DNA from: an uncultured Microbulbifer sp.
Lineage (GTDB): Bacteria > Pseudomonadota > Gammaproteobacteria > Pseudomonadales > Cellvibrionaceae
Reading direction: 5' to 3'
Assembly (NCBI RefSeq): GCF_947504145.1
Contig: NZ_CANNGQ010000002.1
Span: forward strand, 186,001 to 250,000
DNA: 64,000 nucleotides
A program made the translations under genes and the position numbers. Below, piece after piece: positions 1 through 9,005 of this stretch; within the stretch, counting starts at the first letter, position 1, and each line of letters begins with the position of its first letter. The notes under the pieces were generated by a model. That model was not told where the DNA came from. It did no database searches and worked only from the letters and a program-made list of their open reading frames with translations.

Positions 1-58
1 TGCGGGTTTTATAGAAACGCGCGGCCCAGAGCCATTTATCAATACGTACTTTTTCCAT
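1..58 (-). CDS. hslR: Hsp15 ribosome-associated heat shock protein, N-terminal part (cut by window edge)
   Basis: The 58 bases give 19 residues on the minus strand starting at an ATG whose first base is 58. They read MEKVRIDKWLWAARFYKTR, the characteristic start of the S4-type RNA-binding domain of Hsp15. In the family this protein binds free 50S subunits carrying nascent chains after heat stress. Its place just downstream of yrfG matches the yrfG-hslR-hslO order of enterobacteria. Only the first fifth of the gene is visible, so completeness cannot be judged. Confidence 0.85.
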   Translation of the reverse strand, partial: MEKVRIDKWLWAARFYKTR

Positions 59-120
59 CGATCTATTTCAGAACCCGTTCAGAGCGAATAGCGCTACGAA
101 GTACAAAACTCAGAAGCGAA

Positions 121-237
121 GGTGGGGTGCCGGGTGCGGGTTTTCAGGAGCGTCGCAAACAGGATGTTTGCGCCGCAGCGCCCAGGGATGGGTTTACAGC
201 GGTCCTGAAAACCCGCACCCGGTGCCCCGCCGCCACC
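121..237. repeat. Compound intergenic inverted repeat (REP-like element)
   Basis: Arms at 124-149 and 203-228 are inverted copies matching at 24 of 26 bases and containing GGGTGCGGGTTTTCAGGA. The spacer holds a smaller palindrome (GCAAAC AGGAT GTTTGC, about 155-171). The element fills the gap between yrfG and hslR and would fold into a branched hairpin. It resembles dispersed palindromic elements of gammaproteobacteria. Copy number elsewhere cannot be seen here. Confidence 0.7.
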
Positions 238-265
238 AAAGGACACCCGAAGGCGGTACGCGGAC

Positions 266-928
266 TTAGCGAACCCCGGCACCCAAAATTTCATCAAAAT
301 CGAATATCGCCGGAAACTCGGTAATTTCCCGCGCGGGGTTCTTGCTGTCCGGCTGGCGAATACACAGCAAGTGTTCGATGCCGTACTCCCGCGCGGCCCC
401 CAACACATGTAGGTTGTCGTCTACAAACAGGGTGCGCGCGGGGTCGAAGGGCTGGCGTTCCTGAAGTGAATGCCAGAACAGCGTGCTCTCTTTCGCGTGT
501 CCCAGATCGTGGGAGGAAACGATTTCATCCAGCCACAGATCGATACCGGTAATCTCCAGCTTGTGGCTCAGACCGTCCGGGTGGGCATTGGTGACCAGTA
601 AGGCACGTTTTTTCATAACGCGCAGGCTGCGCAGGAAATTGTCCGTGTGTGGACGCAGCGCAATACGGTCCTCGATTTCGCGATAGATCGCCGGCACATC
701 CAGTTTCAGGGCATTGGACCAGTGGTGCAGGCAATACCAGTCTAGAGTGCCCTGCAACTCATCGGTCATCCGGATCACCAGCGCCTGCGCTTCCGTGACC
801 GGGATACCGTTGGCCTCCGCGTAGCGCAGGGGCAGGTGCTCCATCCAGAAATGGTTGTCGTAATGCAGATCCAGCAGGGTGCCGTCCATATCCAGAAGCA
901 CCGTATCGATCCGACTCCAATCCAGCAT
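266..928 (-). CDS. yrfG: HAD-family GMP/IMP nucleotidase
   Basis: A 220-residue cytosolic HAD hydrolase. Motif I is LLDMDGTLLD with the nucleophile D13 and acid D15. Motif II is LLVTNAH, the lysine motif is GHAKEST, and motif IV is LFVDDN. These are spaced as in YrfG of E. coli, which dephosphorylates purine monophosphates. WYCLHHWS in the cap region also matches that subgroup. The length is normal for the family. The gene sits directly upstream of hslR as in E. coli, separated by a palindromic repeat element. The ATG at 928 is the first in frame. The exact substrate is inferred from family resemblance. Confidence 0.85.
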   Translation of the reverse strand: MLDWSRIDTVLLDMDGTLLDLHYDNHFWMEHLPLRYAEANGIPVTEAQALVIRMTDELQGTLDWYCLHHWSNALKLDVPAIYREIEDRIALRPHTDNFLRSLRVMKKRALLVTNAHPDGLSHKLEITGIDLWLDEIVSSHDLGHAKESTLFWHSLQERQPFDPARTLFVDDNLHVLGAAREYGIEHLLCIRQPDSKNPAREITEFPAIFDFDEILGAGVR

Positions 929-965
929 AAATCCGTCCAGTTACCGCCCGATTGGGCAGTTGGTC

Positions 966-1002
966 AAAAAAACGCCGGCTATTATGCCCCTAAGCCCGGC
1001 GT
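966..1002 (-). terminator. Rho-independent terminator of the YhhN-type gene
   Basis: On the minus strand ACGCCGG (1002-996) pairs with CCGGCGT (978-972) and is followed by a run of seven T (972-966). The stop codon of the upstream gene lies inside the loop, so the terminator overlaps the coding end. Confidence 0.75.
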
Positions 1003-1694
1003 GCCGCCAAATCCGCGCGGATCAGGCCTGTCACCAGCAGCGCCTGAGCAGCGTAGTAGGTCAGCATGATCCAGGTACCAGAGAGCGGAATCGGGTCGAC
1101 GAAGCGATTCAGTGCGATCAGCGCGTCGGAAATCATAAAGGTCAGCGCTCCGGCAAACAGCAGCGAAGAACCGCTGCGATGGGCTGCCGCAGACAGCGCC
1201 ATAAACACGATAGCCATCACGTAGAACACCACCGGCAGTGCCATCTCGCCGGCGTTGGGGAGTACCTGCCGCGCCAGTAACAGCGCCGCCAGTACCACCG
1301 CTATGCCGCGCAGGGCGAAGCGTCGGCTGCCGAGTTCCGCCGCGCGCAGAAAGTTGCCCGCATACGTCAGTTGCGCCAGTAGAAACGCCCCCAGGCCGAA
1401 CACAAAATGATTGGCGAATGGAATCGCCAGCAATACATCTCCGGTGGCCGAAAATAGCAGTGCCGCCACCGTCAGAGTGCGCCCGAGACCGCTCAGGTGC
1501 GTTGCCGCAAGCCAGACCAGAGTGAGAATCGGCACTATCTTCAGTGCTGCCATCCACAGAGCCTCGATGCCGGCGGCATCCAGCCCCATATAAAGCGTGG
1601 CGCCCAGGGCAAAGAGTGCGCCGGGCGTGGAAATTGACAGTCGGTTTTCCGGCTGTAGGGATTCGGATTGTGTTGTCATCGCTGCCTCGGACAT
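990..1694 (-). CDS. YhhN/TMEM86-family membrane protein (lysoplasmalogenase-like)
   Basis: A 234-residue, strongly hydrophobic protein with about seven to eight predicted membrane segments and little soluble sequence. Signature stretches such as LLFSATGDVLLA, FVFGLGAFLLAQLTYA and the C-terminal MLTYYAAQALL fit the YhhN family. Animal members hydrolyse the vinyl-ether bond of lysoplasmalogens, while the bacterial substrate is usually unproven. The start at 1694 has a GGAG box six bases upstream. A second ATG lies five codons downstream. It is a single gene with its own terminator, divergent from cysK. Confidence 0.8.
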   Translation of the reverse strand: MSEAAMTTQSESLQPENRLSISTPGALFALGATLYMGLDAAGIEALWMAALKIVPILTLVWLAATHLSGLGRTLTVAALLFSATGDVLLAIPFANHFVFGLGAFLLAQLTYAGNFLRAAELGSRRFALRGIAVVLAALLLARQVLPNAGEMALPVVFYVMAIVFMALSAAAHRSGSSLLFAGALTFMISDALIALNRFVDPIPLSGTWIMLTYYAAQALLVTGLIRADLAARRA

Positions 1695-1737
1695 AGTGAT
1701 CTCCAGTTTTCTTATTCTATTTTTTATCTTTGCAAGT

Positions 1738-1761
1738 CTTGCGAGTATTCTTGCGAGTATT
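1738..1761. repeat. Two tandem 12-bp direct repeats upstream of cysK
   Basis: CTTGCGAGTATT occurs twice back to back (1738-1749 and 1750-1761) in the 161-bp gap between the divergent YhhN gene and cysK. It could be a regulator site or simple slippage. No function is assigned. Confidence 0.6.
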
Positions 1762-1855
1762 CGTCAAAGCGGCTGGCGGTTCAATCCACTGGTTCGCGAA
1801 CTTTACAACGAGCGACAAGATCGCTGATCCAGACCATCACCTCACGGAGCGAAAG

Positions 1856-2773
1856 ATGAAGGCCAACAATATTCTCGAAACCATCGGCAACACGCCCCAT
1901 GTGCGGATCAACAACCTGTTCCGGGACGATATCGAAGTGTGGATGAAGGTCGAGCGCTTCAACCCTGGTAGCAGCATCAAGGACCGGATTGCCCTGGGCA
2001 TGATCGAGGATGCAGAAAAGTCTGGCGCACTGAAGCCCGGCGGTGTGATTGTCGAGCCCACTTCCGGGAATACCGGTATTGGTCTTGCCATGGTGGCTGC
2101 GGTAAAGGGCTACCGCCTGATCCTCACTATGCCGGAATCCATGTCGGTGGAGCGTCGCAAGATCATGAAAGCGCTGGGGGCGGAGTTGGTGCTTACTCCC
2201 AAGGAGAAGGGTATGCCCGGGGCGATTGCCATGGCGGAAGAGATTCTCGCGCAGCACGATAACAGCTGGATGCCGCAGCAGTTCAAAAACCCGGCAAATG
2301 TGACTGCGCACAAGAACACCACCGCTCGGGAAATTCTCGCCGACTTTCCGGAAGGGCTGGACTTCCTGATCACCGGTGTCGGCACCGGCGGACATATCAC
2401 CGCGTGTGCGCAACTACTCAAAGAGTCCATGGGCAATCTGCAGGTGCTGGCGGTGGAGCCGGAGAAGTCTCAGGTCATCGCCGGTGGTGAAAAAGGTATG
2501 CATCGCCTGCAGGGTATCGGTGCCGGCTTTGTACCGGAAGTGCTCGACAAGTCGTCGCTTGATGGCACCATCGCCGTCACTGAGGAAGACAGCTTTGACA
2601 TGGCCCGCCAGTGTGCATTGAAAGAGGGCATTTTCATCGGCATATCATCCGGCGCATCGCTTGCGGCATTGAAGCGCCGCGAAAAAGACCTGGATCCCGG
2701 CAGCCGAGTACTGGTATTCAGCTACGACACCGGCGAGCGTTATCTGTCGATTGAAGACCTGTTTAGTGCCTGA
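1856..2773 (+). CDS. cysK: Cysteine synthase, O-acetylserine sulfhydrylase type
   Basis: A 305-residue fold-type II PLP enzyme that makes cysteine from O-acetylserine and sulfide. NPGSSIKDR places the Schiff-base lysine at K42. [13 protein letters not shown] is the substrate-binding loop, [10 protein letters not shown] the phosphate-binding loop and [10 protein letters not shown] the C-terminal serine loop. The frame stays open to 1730, but the ATG at 1856 follows a GGAG box and gives the normal N-terminus ([11 protein letters not shown]). The length suits CysK; a CysM-like specificity is not excluded. It is followed by cysQ, so two sulfur-assimilation genes are adjacent. Confidence 0.92.
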   Translation: MKANNILETIGNTPHVRINNLFRDDIEVWMKVERFNPGSSIKDRIALGMIEDAEKSGALKPGGVIVEPTSGNTGIGLAMVAAVKGYRLILTMPESMSVERRKIMKALGAELVLTPKEKGMPGAIAMAEEILAQHDNSWMPQQFKNPANVTAHKNTTAREILADFPEGLDFLITGVGTGGHITACAQLLKESMGNLQVLAVEPEKSQVIAGGEKGMHRLQGIGAGFVPEVLDKSSLDGTIAVTEEDSFDMARQCALKEGIFIGISSGASLAALKRREKDLDPGSRVLVFSYDTGERYLSIEDLFSA

Positions 2774-2899
2774 TTCGGAGCCCAAGATCGATAAAACTGG
2801 CAGCGGCAGGATCCATCGACAAATCCTGCCGCGAGCCGCGTATAATTCCCCGCTTCTGACTTTTAAAGCCCTCTAGTGGGGAAATTATGGACAACGATC

Positions 2900-3736
2900 A
2901 TGGATAACAAAGTAAGCAGGGATCTGCTGGATCAGGTCATTTCTATTTCAGTGCGGGCCGGCGAGGCGATCCTGGAAGTGTACAACGCCAGCGGTGACAT
3001 CGAGGTCGACACCAAGTCCGACGATTCCCCGGTCACCGCAGCAGATCTGGCCGCACACAACATTCTTGCGCCGGCGCTGGAACAGCTGGTACCGGGGGTT
3101 CCGGTCCTCTCCGAAGAAGGCGAAATGCCCTCGTTTGATGTGCGCAGCCAGTGGGAGCGCTACTGGATCATCGACCCGCTGGATGGCACCAAGGAATTTA
3201 TCCGTCGCAACGGCGAGTTCACCGTCAACGTAGCGCTGATTGAAAACGGCGAGCCGGTACTGGGGGTGGTGCATGTGCCGGTGCTGGATATCACCTACGC
3301 GGGTGCCAAATCTCTGGGTGCGTTCAAACGCGATAGCGCGGGTGAAACGCCGATTTCCGTGCGCGCCATGGCGCCACGTCTGGACGGCAAGCAGCCCATC
3401 GAAGTGGTGGCCAGCCGCAGTCATGGTGCCGGTGCCGTAGACACGCTGCTGTCTCGGATTGAGGGCACCCTGGGCCAGACCGGCCTCAAGAATATGGGCA
3501 GCTCACTGAAATTGTGCCTGGTGGCGGAAGGTGCCGCAGACCTCTACCCGCGCCTCGCACCGACCTGCGAGTGGGATACCGCCGCCGCCCAGGCCGTGGT
3601 GGAAGCCGCCGGCGGTGTCGTGGTGGACGATCAGTTCGAACTGCTGCGGTACAACCAGAAAGAAGCGTTGCTGAATCCGTTTTTCTATGTGATCGGCGAC
3701 CGCGCTTTCGACTGGAAGTCTCTTTTGTTGGCGTGA
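2900..3736 (+). CDS. cysQ: 3'(2'),5'-bisphosphate nucleotidase
   Basis: A 278-residue member of the inositol-monophosphatase superfamily. The metal-binding motifs are SEEGEM, WIIDPLDGTKEFI and WDTAAAQAVVEAAGG, in the usual order. CysQ removes the 3' phosphate of PAP(S), protecting sulfate assimilation and recycling PAP. An upstream GTG at 2876 would add eight residues, but the ATG at 2900 (MDNKVSRDLL) gives the normal N-terminus. It lies 126 bp after cysK on the same strand, consistent with a shared sulfur role, though co-transcription is not shown. Confidence 0.9.
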   Translation: MDNKVSRDLLDQVISISVRAGEAILEVYNASGDIEVDTKSDDSPVTAADLAAHNILAPALEQLVPGVPVLSEEGEMPSFDVRSQWERYWIIDPLDGTKEFIRRNGEFTVNVALIENGEPVLGVVHVPVLDITYAGAKSLGAFKRDSAGETPISVRAMAPRLDGKQPIEVVASRSHGAGAVDTLLSRIEGTLGQTGLKNMGSSLKLCLVAEGAADLYPRLAPTCEWDTAAAQAVVEAAGGVVVDDQFELLRYNQKEALLNPFFYVIGDRAFDWKSLLLA

Positions 3737-3830
3737 TTCCGGCAGAGTGGAAAATCTGGTCTAGGCTTAACCTTATAGTCCGGCTGTCGCGTGGTTTTTG
3801 ACGACGGCCGGTCATTACAAGGTACCGCCT

Positions 3831-4049
3831 ATGACCAGTGTCCGCAGTACAACCAGCTACTCGCACGTCAATATCAGCGAGCCTGAAACCCGCCATCTCC
3901 GCCAGCGCCTGGAAGTGGAAATTACCTGGCTTTCACGGCAGATGCAGGAGCTGAAGGGCGCCAACGAATCCCCGGATATCTCTCTTCTCCAGACCTACCG
4001 GGAAATGATCTTTTCCCGCCGCGCCCTGCTCGGGCGAATCCCTCGCTGA
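3831..4049 (+). CDS. Small hypothetical protein
   Basis: A 72-residue polar protein of unknown function. The ATG at 3831 has an AAGGT box nine bases upstream. The central part (ETRHLRQRLEVEITWLSRQ) looks helical and amphipathic, followed by QTYREMIFSRRALLGRI. There is no signal peptide, membrane segment or cysteine. It lies 94 bp behind cysQ on the same strand. Codon use is like the neighbours, supporting a real gene, but I do not recognise a family. Confidence 0.55.
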   Translation: MTSVRSTTSYSHVNISEPETRHLRQRLEVEITWLSRQMQELKGANESPDISLLQTYREMIFSRRALLGRIPR

Positions 4050-4293
4050 ACATCCTGTTCCCGGGCATTTTTGTATGGTTAATTCTCGCGAAATAAAAAT
4101 TTGCGCCCGGTTTGCCCGTGGTGAATATTCGCCTGTTGCGCGGCGCTTGGGTTTGGTAGGAAATTTTTCGCAAAAATTGCAGTGGTCTCTTTAATCGTCG
4201 CGTAAATATTTTCCTCGCCGAGAATTTTGTTCAAGTTCCGGTAATTAGGTCTACGCTTGGTGGGATAAAAGTTAACGTAAAAGAGAAATTCCC

Positions 4294-4569
4294 ATGCGCT
4301 ACCCGGTCGTGGTCCACAACATCGAATTTGCCGGTTACGGTGCTATCGCACCGGATCTTCCTCACTGCCATTGCCATGGTGAAACGCTCGAAGGCGCCCT
4401 GCAAAAAATGGCGGAAACCATCGTTGAGCGCCTGGATGAACTGGAAGCTGCGGGCGACCCGCCGCCGCAGGCCGGCGAGTTGGATCTGCTGCGGAAAAAT
4501 CCCGCCTTTGCCGGTGGCGTCTGGGCCATCATCGATATTGAACAAAATGCGTTGAGTCCGAAATCCTGA
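4294..4569 (+). CDS. Orphan HicB-like protein
   Basis: A 91-residue protein with the partial RNase-H fold typical of HicB antitoxins: RYPVVVH as strand one, APDLPHCHCHGETLEGAL as the strand-helix core, and ETIVERLDELEAAG as the helix. HicB proteins normally neutralise the HicA mRNA interferase and autoregulate through a C-terminal DNA-binding domain. No HicA-like ORF is visible within about 250 bp on either side. The C-terminal tail is short and shows no obvious helix-turn-helix or ribbon-helix-helix motif. It may therefore be a solitary HicB-fold protein. Confidence 0.7.
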   Translation: MRYPVVVHNIEFAGYGAIAPDLPHCHCHGETLEGALQKMAETIVERLDELEAAGDPPPQAGELDLLRKNPAFAGGVWAIIDIEQNALSPKS

Positions 4570-4679
4570 CTCGCAGCTGTGCAGGGATAGTGAATTCACA
4601 GCAATCGAACCAACATTAAACGCGCTTCAAATAAAGAAAACGTAATTTCTGAACCAGTTAAAAACCAAGGACGGTGACA

Positions 4680-5264
4680 ATGAAAGGTCTGGTATTCCTT
4701 CTGGCTCTGTTCGCTTCCAGTGCGGCACTGGCCCAATGGAACAACCCAATCGACGGCTACTGCAATGGCGAGTACCACATCGTGGGTACGGTCGGGCTCG
4801 GCGTCGGCGAACTGCAGATTAATGATGAACAGGACTTTGCCGGCTACGGCAGTATCGGCGTCACGCCGGACGTCGGGATCTGGCAGGTCGAATTGCGGTA
4901 CACCGGGTTTGACGACGGCAGTATTTCAGTAGACCAGTGGGGTATCGGTGCCAAGGTCGATTTTACCGTGACCTGTGACGTGCAATGCCTGTACTGGATG
5001 GTGGGCTGGAACTACGGCAGTTTCGACGTCGACACCATTGAAAAGCGCGATGTGCTCTATGTGGTCGACGGTGAGACAGAGGACAATTATTGGAATGCCG
5101 GTGTAGGCTACCGCTACAACTGGACCAAGGAGTTTGATACCTCCATCGAATACAACTACAACGATGTGGACGCCCGGGTCTGGGTCAACGATGGCGTTGA
5201 CGATGTGCGGCTCAATTTCGGCCATATGCGTACACTCACAGTGAACTTCAGTTACCGTTTTTAG
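4680..5264 (+). CDS. Small outer-membrane beta-barrel protein (hypothetical)
   Basis: A 194-residue exported protein. A clear signal peptide (MKGLVFLLALFASSAALA, cleaved before QWNNP) precedes alternating aromatic/glycine strands and a C-terminal FSYRF, the terminal-phenylalanine signature of outer-membrane barrels. Two cysteine pairs (near YCNGEY, and CDVQC) may form disulfides. The GTG at 4674 is in frame, but the ATG at 4680 is the better start. I do not recognise a named family. It is convergent with the following gene. Confidence 0.65.
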   Translation: MKGLVFLLALFASSAALAQWNNPIDGYCNGEYHIVGTVGLGVGELQINDEQDFAGYGSIGVTPDVGIWQVELRYTGFDDGSISVDQWGIGAKVDFTVTCDVQCLYWMVGWNYGSFDVDTIEKRDVLYVVDGETEDNYWNAGVGYRYNWTKEFDTSIEYNYNDVDARVWVNDGVDDVRLNFGHMRTLTVNFSYRF

Positions 5265-5269
5265 CCGAT

Positions 5270-5308
5270 AAAAATCCCAACCCGGCGCCGGTAAACGCGA
5301 CGGGTTGG
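5270..5308 (-). terminator. Terminator of the Met/His-rich outer-membrane protein gene
   Basis: CCAACCCG (5277-5284) pairs with CGGGTTGG (5301-5308). On the minus strand the stem is followed by GATTTTTA. It lies between two convergent genes, so it may act on both. Confidence 0.65.
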
Positions 5309-5316
5309 TACCTCAA

Positions 5317-6441
5317 TCAGAACGCGTAACCCAGGCTCATATTCAGGCCGTTCTCCCGGCCCAGCTGATAGCCGTTGTAGTGCGCGGCCAGGTTGCTGGT
5401 CCACTCCAGTCCAAGCCGGACACCGGCCAGCGCGCCAGTTTGCGGCACCAGGTTGGCACCCACCGCCGCCTCTACAAATTCCCCGCCGTAGTTGGCCTGT
5501 AAATCCGACGGGCTGGAATGATTGTGCGGGCCATTGTAGTGGCCGTTGATATCGTGCTGTTTGGTATAGCCGAGACGGGCAGAGACGCTCACCCAGTCAG
5601 CGAGCCGATAAGCACTCCAGGCAGTGGCAGAGTAGCGCTCGCCAAATTGGAAGCCCGAATCGTTTTCTTCCTGTATCGGCAGGCGCGCGCTGCCCTGTGC
5701 GCCCCAGCTCAGGCTGTTGCGGCCACTGGTGTAGGTGATCGAAGGCATCAGGTCCCAGGTGCCGGTGCCCAGCTGCATGCCATAGTGCACGAAAGTGCCG
5801 TCTGCATTTTTCAGGTCCACATTACCGGTGGGTGCACTGATGCCGAGCGTTGCGTGCAGGTTGTAATCTGCATCGTTTGCGAGACGGAACAGACCGGCAA
5901 AGATGGTATCGCCGGTGCCACTGGTGCCGTGGCTGTGGCTGCCGTGCATTTCCATGGAGTGATCCATTTCACCCATGCCGTCCATCCCACTCATATCACC
6001 CATGCCGCCGTCCATGCCCGCCATGGCCGAGTCACCGTGTATATGCGAGCCTTCGGTCATGGCCATGGTCATATCCATCGACATCGTCTGTGGCATAAAC
6101 ATCAGGGTCAGGTTGTCGTTTACCGCGTACATGATGTCCAACATATGCATTTCCATGGTCATGCCTGTGGGCATCATGGAAAAGCCCGCGGCATTGAGCG
6201 CGGCGCTGGACGTCTTGTCCGAACCGCGATAAATCCCCGAGAATTCCTCGCGCATATAGCGGTAACCGACCATCCATTCTCCCTGGCTGTGCAGGTGGTC
6301 TGTCATGACGCCGGCGGGTGCATGGCTTTCAGGCAGGTAGGCGGGTGCCACCTGGTCATGGCCCAGTGCGGGTGTGCTTGTGAGGGCGAGAGAAAGAGAG
6401 AGCGGGGCAGAGCAGATAAGTAGCTTCGCATGACGAATCAT
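5317..6441 (-). CDS. Outer-membrane transporter-like protein with Met/His-rich metal-binding insert
   Basis: A 374-residue protein with a signal peptide ending near TPALG, then beta-strand-rich sequence and a C-terminal LGYAF, as in an outer-membrane barrel. Residues about 113-172 are extremely rich in Met, His, Asp and Gly (for example MDMTMAMTEGSHIHG and HSMEMHGSHSHG), as in proteins that bind Cu(I)/Cu(II). Similar proteins are annotated as 'transporter' near copper genes in marine gammaproteobacteria. No copper pump or sensor is adjacent here, so the copper role is inference. The start at 6441 is an ATG. Confidence 0.7.
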   Translation of the reverse strand: MIRHAKLLICSAPLSLSLALTSTPALGHDQVAPAYLPESHAPAGVMTDHLHSQGEWMVGYRYMREEFSGIYRGSDKTSSAALNAAGFSMMPTGMTMEMHMLDIMYAVNDNLTLMFMPQTMSMDMTMAMTEGSHIHGDSAMAGMDGGMGDMSGMDGMGEMDHSMEMHGSHSHGTSGTGDTIFAGLFRLANDADYNLHATLGISAPTGNVDLKNADGTFVHYGMQLGTGTWDLMPSITYTSGRNSLSWGAQGSARLPIQEENDSGFQFGERYSATAWSAYRLADWVSVSARLGYTKQHDINGHYNGPHNHSSPSDLQANYGGEFVEAAVGANLVPQTGALAGVRLGLEWTSNLAAHYNGYQLGRENGLNMSLGYAF

Positions 6442-6654
6442 GGGGGCGTTCCTTGTGTAGGCATTGTTCGGTCACATGTGTGCACCCTGTTGGGCACTCA
6501 GGGTATGTGCAGGTCCATTCGCAACCGGAGCCTAACACCCACTACATCAGAGTCACCCCGCCGCGACGAAATGCCTCACCTCATTCAATGTACACGCTTC
6601 CATGCCCAGGCAAGCCCGATACTTCTGCGAGCAACGTTCAGCTCGCCTGGGTCT
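6442..6654. other. Intergenic region with a hairpin
   Basis: 213 bp hold the promoter side of the Met/His-rich protein gene and the 3' side of the DUF58 gene. CCCAGGC near 6605 and GCCTGGG near 6647 could form the base of a long hairpin downstream of the DUF58 gene, but no T run follows. I see no ORF. Confidence 0.4.
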
Positions 6655-7983
6655 TTAGAGCCGGCCACTGCGCTTCAGTTGCCAGTAGGTTTCCACTAGC
6701 GACATATGCATTTCCGATGGCAGCGCGTCCGCAAGAATCGTATTGCGTGCGCGCAGTTGTTGCAGCAGCCGCCCGCGACGTGCAACAAAATCTTTTCCCG
6801 CGCTGTTCAGTAGTGCGCTTTCAAAATCCGCCACCGGTTTTTCCAGTAACTCATCCAGTGCCCGCTCCCGCAGGCAGGCCACCATTACCAGGTGGTGGCG
6901 GGAGAGCTGCTGTACTGCGGCAGTCAGGTCTTCGCTGTCTTCATCCCGGACATTGGTGAGCAGAATCACCAGTGCGCGCCGCTGCTGCCGGGCCAGCAAC
7001 TGCTCCGCAGCAGCGGTGTAATCGCTGTGGGCGGTGCCCGAATGCAGATCGTACACGTGATTCAGCAGCAGGTTGATAGCACCCTCACCTTTCACCGGCG
7101 GCAGGCGGCTGTGGGTGCCGGCAAAACACTGCAGGCCGACGGCGTCACCCTGGCGAATGGCCACATAGGCGGAAAGCAGCAGTGCATTGAGGGCGTGATC
7201 GAAATGGCTGAGATCACCGTCGCGGGTGCGCATTCGCCGGCCGCAGTCCAGCAGGAAAATGATCTCCTGGTCCCGTTCGTCCTGATATTCGCGGCTGATG
7301 AGTTTCTGCATGCGCGCACTGGCCCGCCAGTCTACCTGGCGTTGGCTGTCGCCCTGGCGGAATTCCCGCAGCTGGCGGAAGTCCAGCCCCTCGCCGCGAC
7401 GCTGCTGCTGATGCACGCCGAGGTAGCGCAGGGACTGCTCTGTGGACAGGGCCTGCAGCGAGGAAATACCGAGAAAATTGGGATAGACCTTCACATCCTG
7501 GGCTTCGCCCAGCAGCACCCGGCACTGCCACAATTGCCACGGCGACGAGACCAGTGCCTCTACCCTGCCAAAGCCGGCGAGGCCGCGGTGTACGGGCGTC
7601 GCTTTATAGTGCGCGTGAATTTCCTGGTCCGGCGCTAACCGGATCTGTATTGGGAGGTTGGCACTGCGCAGCTGCACAGGTAATTGGTCGGATACCAGTA
7701 ACGACAGTGGGCGCACACCACGGTTGTGCAGGCGCAGGCCAATTTCCTGCTCTACCCCCAGGGCGAGGTTGCCGGGCAGGTTGCGCTGGCCGTTCAGCCC
7801 TTCGCAGCGGCGGCCCGTGGCGAAGTCCAGCAGTGCGGCCAGTGCCAGTGCTCCGAGACCCAGCCACCAGACGCTGGCGAGGATTGCCGCCGCAGCGGGC
7901 CACCAGATGCGCGCAGCCGTTACCGCCAGTGCGCAGCCGGCGGCAATCAGCAGCAGCCGGATCAGTAGCGGAGAGGGCTTCAC
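6655..7983 (-). CDS. DUF58 domain protein, vWA-like partner of MoxR
   Basis: A 442-residue protein. Two membrane segments near the N-terminus (about 7-25 and 28-50) are followed by a cytosolic DUF58 domain. The DUF58 signature EFRQGDSQRQVDWRASARM lies near residue 200 and leads into a vWA-like fold with FLLDCGRRM. DUF58 proteins are usual partners of MoxR AAA+ ATPases, thought to act together in assembling or activating envelope complexes. It starts at a GTG overlapping the moxR stop by four bases (GTGA), so translation is coupled. It is the last gene of the six-gene operon. Confidence 0.85.
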   Translation of the reverse strand: MKPSPLLIRLLLIAAGCALAVTAARIWWPAAAAILASVWWLGLGALALAALLDFATGRRCEGLNGQRNLPGNLALGVEQEIGLRLHNRGVRPLSLLVSDQLPVQLRSANLPIQIRLAPDQEIHAHYKATPVHRGLAGFGRVEALVSSPWQLWQCRVLLGEAQDVKVYPNFLGISSLQALSTEQSLRYLGVHQQQRRGEGLDFRQLREFRQGDSQRQVDWRASARMQKLISREYQDERDQEIIFLLDCGRRMRTRDGDLSHFDHALNALLLSAYVAIRQGDAVGLQCFAGTHSRLPPVKGEGAINLLLNHVYDLHSGTAHSDYTAAAEQLLARQQRRALVILLTNVRDEDSEDLTAAVQQLSRHHLVMVACLRERALDELLEKPVADFESALLNSAGKDFVARRGRLLQQLRARNTILADALPSEMHMSLVETYWQLKRSGRL

Positions 7984-9005
7984 AGCCGCGGTGCCTCCAC
8001 GGATTCGACGATCTGTGCCAGTACCGAGTCGGCAGTCTCGCCGTCGATCTCCATATCTGGTGATACCGCCACGCGGTGGCGCATTACCGGAATGGCCATC
8101 GCCTTGATGTCGTCTGGCAGCACAAATTCACGCCCTTCCAGCAGGGCGTGGGCGCGGGCGGCGAGCATCAGGCCGATACTGGCGCGGGGGCCGGCGGCGC
8201 GACGCAGCTGGGAAGATTCGCGGGTGGCGCGGACCAGGCGTACGGCGTAACTCAGTACCTGCTGGTCCACCTGGATCTGTGGCACCAGTGCCTGCAGTTG
8301 CTGCAGTTCGTCGGCATCGAATACGGCACTTACCGCATTGCGCAGTGTGCTTTCGATGTGTCCGCCACTGGCGGCGGCCGCCAGCTGTTCTTCCGCCTGC
8401 TGGCTGGGGAAATCAATGAGTACTTTTAACAGGAAGCGATCCAGTTCCGCCTCCGGCAGCGGGTAGGTGCCCTCCTGCTCCACCGGGTTCTGGGTGGCCA
8501 GCACCATAAACGGCTGCGGGGTTGCGTGGGTCTCGCCGTCGATGGTGACCTGATGTTCCTGCATCACTTCCAGCAGCGCCGCCTGGGTCTTGGCCGGGGC
8601 GCGGTTGATTTCGTCTGCCAGTAGCAGGTTGGTGAACACCGGGCCGCGGCGCACTTCAAAGCGGCTCTCCGCCATGTGGTAGATAGCGTGACCAGTGACA
8701 TCGGCAGGCATCAGATCGGGAGTGAACTGGATGCGGCGGAAGTCGCCACCGAAGCCGCGCGCAAGGCTGCGCACCAGCAGTGTTTTGCCGAGGCCCGGCA
8801 CCCCTTCGAGCAGCACGTGGCCGCCGGCCAGCAGTGCGATCAGCACCTGGTCCACTACGGCCTGCTGGCCGATAACCACCTGATTGATGCGCTCGCGCAG
8901 TGTGTTGACCCGTGCGCTGGCCTGTTGCCAGCGGTTGTCACTTTGCGGTTCAGCGCTAACGGGATTCTGGTTCAGCGTTGATTCACTGATGGTGGATTCG
9001 CTCAT
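7980..9005 (-). CDS. MoxR-family AAA+ ATPase
   Basis: A 341-residue AAA+ ATPase. Walker A is [16 protein letters not shown], Walker B is [15 protein letters not shown], and sensor 1 is [24 protein letters not shown], the classic MoxR signature (given here in part). MoxR ATPases act as chaperone-like remodelers, commonly with DUF58/vWA proteins as here. The frame opens at 9080, but the ATG at 9005 overlaps the stop of the upstream gene by four bases (ATGA) and gives the normal N-terminus. All six operon genes overlap this way, so one mRNA and coupled translation are likely. Confidence 0.9.
   Translation of the reverse strand: MSESTISESTLNQNPVSAEPQSDNRWQQASARVNTLRERINQVVIGQQAVVDQVLIALLAGGHVLLEGVPGLGKTLLVRSLARGFGGDFRRIQFTPDLMPADVTGHAIYHMAESRFEVRRGPVFTNLLLADEINRAPAKTQAALLEVMQEHQVTIDGETHATPQPFMVLATQNPVEQEGTYPLPEAELDRFLLKVLIDFPSQQAEEQLAAAASGGHIESTLRNAVSAVFDADELQQLQALVPQIQVDQQVLSYAVRLVRATRESSQLRRAAGPRASIGLMLAARAHALLEGREFVLPDDIKAMAIPVMRHRVAVSPDMEIDGETADSVLAQIVESVEAPRL

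Noticed and set aside
94..408. 104-codon frame over the palindromic element
   Set aside because: It covers the inverted repeat and the yrfG 3' end in another frame; no coding signature.
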